Source: Salinirubellus litoreus (GTDB taxonomy: Archaea > Halobacteriota > Halobacteria > Halobacteriales > Haloarculaceae). Taken from it: a stretch of 64,000 bases of DNA. The stretch is taken from positions 3,286,001 to 3,350,000 of the forward strand of contig NZ_CP147841.1 of assembly GCF_037335815.1 (NCBI RefSeq). The letters are read 5' to 3'. The position numbers and the translations under genes are program-made. Positions within the stretch are counted from its first letter, which is position 1; every line of letters starts with the position of its first letter. The notes under the pieces are model-generated. The model made no database searches and was not told the DNA's origin. It saw only the letters and a program-made list of their open reading frames with translations. This document shows, in pieces, positions 58,772 through 64,000 of this stretch.

Positions 58772-61026
58772 CGACCCCGTTCGTCGGGACGGCCTCGGGT
58801 GATGGCTGGCGATCGTGGGACCGCGTCAACGTCGAGGTCGACGCGACCGGCGCGGCCCGCCTGACGAGGGACCCGACGCCGACGTACGTCGACAGCGAGC
58901 CCGTCGGGACGCTCCCGTCACCCGTCGAGGCGGTCGACGTCGGCGTGACGCCTCTCGGGGAACTCTACGCGCTCGGTCGCGACCGCGAGACACGCCGTCC
59001 GGGACTCTACCGGTACGTCCCCGACGACGGGACCCTCTGGCGGGTGCCCTGTTTCGACGATCCCGGGGCGGACGAGACCCCCGAGACCGTCCTCACCGAC
59101 CCCAGGGCGCTCTGTGTCACCGCCGACACGCTCTACGTCACCGACGGGTCGGGGAGCCTCCACGCCGTCTCGGTCCACGCCTACCAGCACCGGTGGGTCG
59201 CGGTCGGCGCGGCGGCCGACCCGGTCGCCCTCGCCACCGACGGCGAGCGGACGTTCCTCCTCGACCGCGGCGACGGGACCGACGGATCGGTCGGCCGGGT
59301 CCTGCCGGACGGCTCCACCGGGGTCGTCCGCGGGGGGCTCGTCGGCGCGCTCGACCTCTCGGTCGCGCCGGACGGCGCGCTCGTGGTGCTGCTCGTCACG
59401 GAGGGGTCGGCGACCGTCGAACGGTTCGCGCCGGACGGATCGGACGTGATGTCGCTAGGAGGGGTCCCACTGCCGGCGGCGACGTCTCTCGTCGCGGGGG
59501 CTGACGGGGCAGTGCTCGTCGGCGGGACCGACGCGGCCGGCGGCCGGACGCTCGCCCGCTACCGCCCCGACGCCGGGCGGTTCGAGACCGTCCCGGGAAC
59601 CGACGCCGGGTGGGTAGCGCTCGGACGAGTCACACCGGACGGGGAGGGGTCCGCGGATCGCTACGGCGTCACGACCGACGGTGGCGAACTTCGGCGTCTC
59701 GAAGCGGCCCGACTCACCCGCCCACACCCGGCGTCGGGTACCCACGAGGGGTGGCTCGAACGCCGGTTCGACACCGGCGAGCCGGGGACCGAGTGGTACA
59801 GACTGGCACTCGAAGGCGTCCTCTCCGGCCCCGCGACGGCGGTCGGGGTTCGGTACCACGCGAGCGACGTCGACCGCGACCCCGAGCCGCTGGAGTCGAT
59901 CGAGGGGATCGGCCCGACCCGCGCCGACCGACTGCGTGCGGCGGGCGTCTCGACGCCGACCGACCTCGCGGGGCTCTCCCCGTCCGCGGTCGCCGCCGTC
60001 GTCGGTCCCGGCGGTGGGGTGAGTTCGACGGAGGCCGCGGCGTGGATCGACGCGGCCGCGGCGCTCGCCCCGGCGTGGATCGACCTCGAACCCGCGGGGA
60101 CGGCCGACGCGCTCGTCGAGGGGGCGGCAGGCCGCTACCTCCACGTCCGGGTCGGCCTCGTCGGCGATCCCTCGGCATCGCCGGCGCTACGGGCGTTCCG
60201 TGCGTACTTCGACCGCGACTCCTACCTCGAGTACCTCCCAGCGGTCTACCGCGAGGACGAGCGCGGCGCGGCGTTCCTCGGGCGGTTCCTGGCCGCCTTC
60301 GAGACGGCCTTCGAGGGGGTCGAGACGACGCTCGACGCGAGCGGCCGCTACTTCGACCCCGTCGGCGCGCCCGACGACGGACTCTCGTGGCTCGCCGGGT
60401 GGGTCGGCGTCGAGGCCGAGGTCGCGTGGCCGGTCGCCGTGACCCGCGAACTGATCGAGCGGGCCGACGAGCTCCACCGTCGGCGCGGGACCCCGGACGG
60501 GCTGCTCGGGCTCGTGGACACCTACGTCCGGCACGCCGCGGGCTCCCGGTCCGCGTGGTCGGCCGTGAACGCCGACCCCGCCGGGGACGGCGCGCCGGAC
60601 GGGGGAGACGACGGAGGTGACGGCGATGACGGGGCGACCCCCGAGCACCACCTCTCGCTGCTCGAACACCCGGACCTGGACGTGATCGGGGAGCCGGACG
60701 CGCGCGAGCCGTTCGAGCGGCTGCTCGGCGGCCCGGGCCGGTTCCTCGTCCTCCTCCACGCGGCGCTCGACGGCGAGGACGAGCGGGCCGTCGACCGGCT
60801 GGTCGACGGCTCGACCCCGGCGCACACGAACGGCGAGGTCGTCCACCTGCGCGACCGGTTCCGGCTGGACGAGCACACCTACCTCGGCATCAACGCGGTG
60901 CTGACGGACCCGGAGTTCCGGGTCGAACGATCCGCCCTCGGGGTCGACACGACACTCGAGGAGCGCGAACCGGCGGCGCAGGCGGCGCTCCGCGCCCGAC
61001 TGGACGAGGGGAGCCGCCTCGCCTGA
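58768..61026 (+). CDS. Tail protein I-like eCIS protein with beta-propeller and helix-hairpin-helix region
   Basis: Predicted 752-residue baseplate/tail protein. Residues about 40-330 contain repeated short strands (ELYALGRD, TLYVTDGSGSLHAVSV, AVAPDGALV-like blades) of an NHL-type propeller. About 376-425 is a helix-hairpin-helix unit (LESIEGIGPTRADRLRAAGV). About 488-600 is the phage tail-I-like core (EYLPAVYREDERGAAFLGRF, then DELHRRRGTPDGLLGLVD), followed by an acidic insert (about 610-635). The HhH unit, usually a DNA-binding element, is unexpected here. GTG 58768 overlaps the previous stop. Confidence 0.8.
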   Translation: MTTPFVGTASGDGWRSWDRVNVEVDATGAARLTRDPTPTYVDSEPVGTLPSPVEAVDVGVTPLGELYALGRDRETRRPGLYRYVPDDGTLWRVPCFDDPGADETPETVLTDPRALCVTADTLYVTDGSGSLHAVSVHAYQHRWVAVGAAADPVALATDGERTFLLDRGDGTDGSVGRVLPDGSTGVVRGGLVGALDLSVAPDGALVVLLVTEGSATVERFAPDGSDVMSLGGVPLPAATSLVAGADGAVLVGGTDAAGGRTLARYRPDAGRFETVPGTDAGWVALGRVTPDGEGSADRYGVTTDGGELRRLEAARLTRPHPASGTHEGWLERRFDTGEPGTEWYRLALEGVLSGPATAVGVRYHASDVDRDPEPLESIEGIGPTRADRLRAAGVSTPTDLAGLSPSAVAAVVGPGGGVSSTEAAAWIDAAAALAPAWIDLEPAGTADALVEGAAGRYLHVRVGLVGDPSASPALRAFRAYFDRDSYLEYLPAVYREDERGAAFLGRFLAAFETAFEGVETTLDASGRYFDPVGAPDDGLSWLAGWVGVEAEVAWPVAVTRELIERADELHRRRGTPDGLLGLVDTYVRHAAGSRSAWSAVNADPAGDGAPDGGDDGGDGDDGATPEHHLSLLEHPDLDVIGEPDAREPFERLLGGPGRFLVLLHAALDGEDERAVDRLVDGSTPAHTNGEVVHLRDRFRLDEHTYLGINAVLTDPEFRVERSALGVDTTLEEREPAAQAALRARLDEGSRLA

Positions 61027-61072
61027 CTACGACACGATACACGATGACCCACCAACGACGGAGTGAACCGAG

Positions 61073-62821
61073 ATGAGCCACGACACGACGGACGCGGAGA
61101 CGGGCGTCCCGGTGCAGTTCGAGCGGAACCGCTACTTCCACGGGAAGCTGATGACCGCCCGCGACATGACGGCCGACCAGGACTACGTCCGCCGCCGTCT
61201 CGCGGCCGTCTCGCGGGGCGTCCTCGGCGCGGGCGTCGTGGCCGGCCTCGACGTGACCGGTGCCGAGGACGACGACGGCGACCTCCGCGTGACCGTCACG
61301 CCGGGGGTCGCGCTCGACTCGGCCGGCCGGACCGTCGTCGTCCCCGAGGGGACCGGCCAGGTGACCGTCCGTCGGCCCGGCGTCGACGACCCGTTCCCGA
61401 TCGGCGAGGTGACGGCCGAGGGCGTCGCACTGACGCTCCGGTACGACCACTGCTCGACCGAGCGCGTCCCCGCCCCGGGCAACGAACACGCCGGGGGAGA
61501 CGGGAGCGAGTACGGCCGTGTCGTCGAGACGTTCGTCGTCGAGGCCGGATCCGCCGAGGGCGGGGTGGAACCGCCCAAACCCGTCACCGAGGTGTCCCTC
61601 CCCGGGCCCGAGGAAACCCCGGACGAGGCGGGCCGCCGGATGGCGGCCGAGGCGTTCACCTCCTCGACCGCACCGACGCCGCTCGTCCTCGCGACGGTCA
61701 GGCGGGACGAGAGCGACGCGCTGGTGATCGGCGAGGTGCCGCGCCCGCTGGTCTACCCGAACGACCTCGTCTACGCCGCCGCCGTCACGCACGCCACCGA
61801 CCGGGAGAACCCGCACGGCGTCGCGGTGGGACAGGTCGAGGGAGCCGTCGCCTCCGTCGGCGGGGCCACACCCGACGAGGAGGGAGCCGTCGCTGTCCGC
61901 TCCGACAGCGGGGCGGTCACGGTCGACTCCGACGGTAACGCGCTCGTGTTCGACAGCGACGCGCTCCGATCGCTGGGCGTCGAGGGGGGCAACGACGTGA
62001 GTGGCGGTGCCGAGGGACGGATCCGGTTCTACTCCCCCGATAGCTCCGTCGCGCTGTCGACCGACGCGGGCCGGATCGGGTTCCGGGCCGACGCGCTCCG
62101 CTCGGTCGCCGTCGAGGACGACGAGACGGTCGTCACCGGGGGCGAGGACCGCCAGGTGACGCTCCACTCCCCGGACGATTCCGTGACGATCACGACGAAC
62201 GGGACGGGCGACCGGATCGGCTTCGCCGCCGCCGTCGAGGGCGGGGAGGTCGATCTGGAGGGCGTGCTCCGGGAGCTACAGGGGCTCGCCGACCACGGCG
62301 GTGCCATCGAGTTCGTCTCCTCGAACGACTCGGTCGCCGTCGAGCGGGTCGAGGACCGCGAGGACGCGCTCGACGTCCGGGTGACGGAGGGGTTCGTCGA
62401 GCGGCTCCGCGAACGGCTCGTCGAGGATCTGAGCGGCGACGATGACGGCGACGGACGGGTGATCCCGATCGACGAGATACGCGATGCGATCCGTGAGGAC
62501 ATCGAGGTCGACCTGCGCGAGTCGATCCGCACGGACGTCGAGGAGTCGTTCCGCGACCGGCTCGAGGAGGTGGGCCGGACCAACGAGACGCTCCTGACCC
62601 AGCTCAACAGGCTGGGCGAGCGGGCCGAGCCCGTGGACCAGCCGGTGACGGTCCTCGAAGGCCTCACGCTCTCGAACGCGAACGACCTCCGGGAGCGGGG
62701 TATCGTCTCGGTGGGCGACCTCGCCGAGGCGAGCGACGAGGACCTCCTGGCCGTATCCGGCGTCGGCGAGGCGACCCTGACGGAGTGGCGGACCAGGATC
62801 GACGAGCGGCTGGGACAGTGA
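61073..62821 (+). CDS. Fibre-like or wedge-extension eCIS protein with C-terminal helix-hairpin-helix
   Basis: Predicted 582-residue protein. Residues 1-60 hold the eCIS-specific region FERNRYFHGKLMTARDM and GVLGAGVVAGLDV seen in tail-associated proteins. About 100-400 is beta-rich with repeated strand units (VTVDSDGNALVFDSDALRSL; VALSTDAGRIGFRADALRSV). About 430-505 is a charged coiled-coil-like region (IRDAIREDIEVDLRESIRT). The last about 60 residues carry a helix-hairpin-helix-like unit (LTLSNANDLRERGIVSVGDL, then VSGVGEATLTEW). It could be a receptor-binding or wedge-extending protein. Confidence 0.7.
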   Translation: MSHDTTDAETGVPVQFERNRYFHGKLMTARDMTADQDYVRRRLAAVSRGVLGAGVVAGLDVTGAEDDDGDLRVTVTPGVALDSAGRTVVVPEGTGQVTVRRPGVDDPFPIGEVTAEGVALTLRYDHCSTERVPAPGNEHAGGDGSEYGRVVETFVVEAGSAEGGVEPPKPVTEVSLPGPEETPDEAGRRMAAEAFTSSTAPTPLVLATVRRDESDALVIGEVPRPLVYPNDLVYAAAVTHATDRENPHGVAVGQVEGAVASVGGATPDEEGAVAVRSDSGAVTVDSDGNALVFDSDALRSLGVEGGNDVSGGAEGRIRFYSPDSSVALSTDAGRIGFRADALRSVAVEDDETVVTGGEDRQVTLHSPDDSVTITTNGTGDRIGFAAAVEGGEVDLEGVLRELQGLADHGGAIEFVSSNDSVAVERVEDREDALDVRVTEGFVERLRERLVEDLSGDDDGDGRVIPIDEIRDAIREDIEVDLRESIRTDVEESFRDRLEEVGRTNETLLTQLNRLGERAEPVDQPVTVLEGLTLSNANDLRERGIVSVGDLAEASDEDLLAVSGVGEATLTEWRTRIDERLGQ

Positions 62822-62846
62822 GCCCCGTTCGAGAGGGAAGCTGAAC

Positions 62847-63824
62847 GTGCCACACGTCACCGACACGCCCCCCGAGGCGGTCCGCGAGGACCTCCAGCTG
62901 CTGGACGGGGCGCTCGACGAGGGCCTGCCGCCCCGCGTCCTCGACCGGAGCCTGCTGATCGGCACCTGGAACCTCCGGCACTTCGGCGGGCTCACGGAGA
63001 AGTGGGCGTCCGAACCCGGCGACAGCCCGAAGCGGGACCTCCAGTCGATACTGACGATCGCCGAGGTGATCCGCCGGTTCGACGTCGTCGCCCTCCAGGA
63101 GGTCCGCGGCGACCTGAAGGCGCTCCGGCACACGCTGAAGGCCCTCGGTCCGGACTGGGGGCTGGTGCTCTCGGACGTAACCCGAGGGGGACCCGGCAAC
63201 GACGAGCGGCTGGGGTTCCTCTTCGACCGCCGGACCGTCCGGATGTCGGGACTCGCCGGCGAGATCGTCCTCCCCGTCGAGGAGCTCGAGGGCGTCTCGG
63301 AGGGCGCTCTCGGGCGGCAGTTCGCCCGAACGCCGTACGCCGTCGCGTTCCGGTGTGGCGGCGAGACGTTCATCCTCGTCACGCTGCACGTGCTCTGGGG
63401 GGCGTCGGCCGAGGAGCGGACGCCCGAGCTCCGCGCCGTCGCCGAGTGGCTCGACGGGTGGGCCCGCGACGTGAACGCCTGGGACCACAACCTGATCGCG
63501 CTCGGCGACTTCAACATCGACCGGGCGGGCGACGAGCGCTACCGGGCGCTCACCTCGACCGGTCTGGAGGTCCCCGACGACCTCCACGCCGTCCCGCGGA
63601 CGCTGTGGAGCGACCCGGACGAGCCCCACCTGGAGAAGTTCTACGACCAGATCGCCTGGTTCACCGCCGACGGCGACCGGCCGGCGCTATCGCTGGACTA
63701 CCGTGAGGGGGGGTTCTTCGACTTCGAGGGCGTGGCCCTCCCCCGGCGGAGCCTGGACCGGAGGTCGCTCTCCTGGCGGATCTCGGATCACTACCCGCTC
63801 TGGGCGGCGTTCGACCTCGGATGA
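62847..63824 (+). CDS. Endonuclease/exonuclease/phosphatase (DNase I-like) family protein at operon end
   Basis: Predicted 325-residue enzyme of the EEP superfamily. Catalytic residues are in the expected order: N42 in TWNLRHFG, E85 in ALQEV, H181 in TLHVLWG, D221/N223 in GDFNID, D267 in YDQIAW and D314-H315 in ISDHYPLW. The family includes DNase I, exonuclease III and phosphodiesterases. It starts with GTG 62847 only 25 bases past the last structural gene, so it is likely co-transcribed. No signal peptide is seen. It could be a cargo toxin, or an unrelated nuclease that happens to follow the operon. Confidence 0.8.
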   Translation: MPHVTDTPPEAVREDLQLLDGALDEGLPPRVLDRSLLIGTWNLRHFGGLTEKWASEPGDSPKRDLQSILTIAEVIRRFDVVALQEVRGDLKALRHTLKALGPDWGLVLSDVTRGGPGNDERLGFLFDRRTVRMSGLAGEIVLPVEELEGVSEGALGRQFARTPYAVAFRCGGETFILVTLHVLWGASAEERTPELRAVAEWLDGWARDVNAWDHNLIALGDFNIDRAGDERYRALTSTGLEVPDDLHAVPRTLWSDPDEPHLEKFYDQIAWFTADGDRPALSLDYREGGFFDFEGVALPRRSLDRRSLSWRISDHYPLWAAFDLG

Positions 63825-64000
63825 CCGATCGGCCGGCCTGTCTCGTTCGCTCGATGGACCGATCCCGGAGCCGTACCGCCGCAAGGCCGCCGCTGAGCGG
63901 GCCGTCGAGGTCCGCGGCTCGGATATGTAGGTGACCGGCCCTCGGGGGCGTCCGATGCGAGGGGACGGACGACCCGTCGGCCTGACCCCGTGAGTCACCG

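Noticed and set aside
41137..63824. Interpretation as a prophage or type VI secretion system
   Set aside because: No capsid, portal, terminase, integrase or lysis gene is present, and there are no TssJ/L/M membrane-complex genes; an AAA+ Pvc15-like ATPase and DUF4157 fit eCIS.

Overview
The window is high-G+C DNA from a haloarchaeon (class Halobacteria). The evidence is a strongly acid-rich predicted proteome, two bacterio-opsin-activator-type HTH_10 regulators, a zinc-ribbon ArsR-like regulator, a FolC-FolP fusion, archaeal TATA-like boxes placed about 25-35 bases before many start codons, and mostly leaderless or tightly overlapped genes. No rRNA, tRNA, CRISPR array, integrase or insertion sequence was recognised.

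Layout. 0.1-9.1 kb: amino-acid and transport genes (ZIP metal transporter, threonine synthase, aminotransferase, zinc-ribbon regulator, SDR oxidoreductase, FAD amine oxidase, NhaC-type antiporter) and one very short gene. 9.9-18 kb: tetrahydrofolate one-carbon genes (a diverged FolD paralogue, a MetF-like reductase, a GcvT-family demethylase and a canonical FolD) with three regulator-like genes and a long hairpin. 18.2-31.2 kb: threonine/serine ammonia-lyase, a BCCT betaine-type transporter, small membrane and zinc-ribbon proteins, UspA, a K+ channel, a second BCCT transporter, RidA and a formate dehydrogenase catalytic subunit. 31.3-40.9 kb: formate-THF ligase, FolC-FolP, a dimethylglycine/sarcosine dehydrogenase-like flavoprotein and both ETF subunits. 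41.1-63.8 kb: one long co-directional operon for an extracellular contractile injection system (eCIS, PVC/Afp type).

Working together, the first two thirds read as a methylated-amine (glycine betaine, dimethylglycine, sarcosine) catabolic region. BCCT carriers would import the substrate. The GcvT-family demethylase and the flavin dehydrogenase would move methyl or methylene groups to THF, with electrons leaving through ETF. MetF, FolD, formate-THF ligase and formate dehydrogenase would oxidise the C1 unit to CO2, and ligase running in reverse would yield ATP. Serine/threonine deaminase with RidA could finish glycine-derived serine. This assignment is inference from gene content.

The eCIS operon encodes a cap, sheath, two tube proteins, a zinc-motif assembly protein, a DUF6760-like protein, an AAA+ ATPase, a DUF4157 protein with a hydrophobic tail, a disordered protein, LysM baseplate protein, hub, spike, PAAR tip, gp25, two J-like wedge proteins, a tail-I-like protein, a fibre-like protein and a terminal DNase-I-fold (EEP) protein. 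Its first two genes, cap and sheath, each carry one extra base in a 7-base homopolymer. They are frameshifted as given, which may reflect sequencing error, phase variation or real inactivation.
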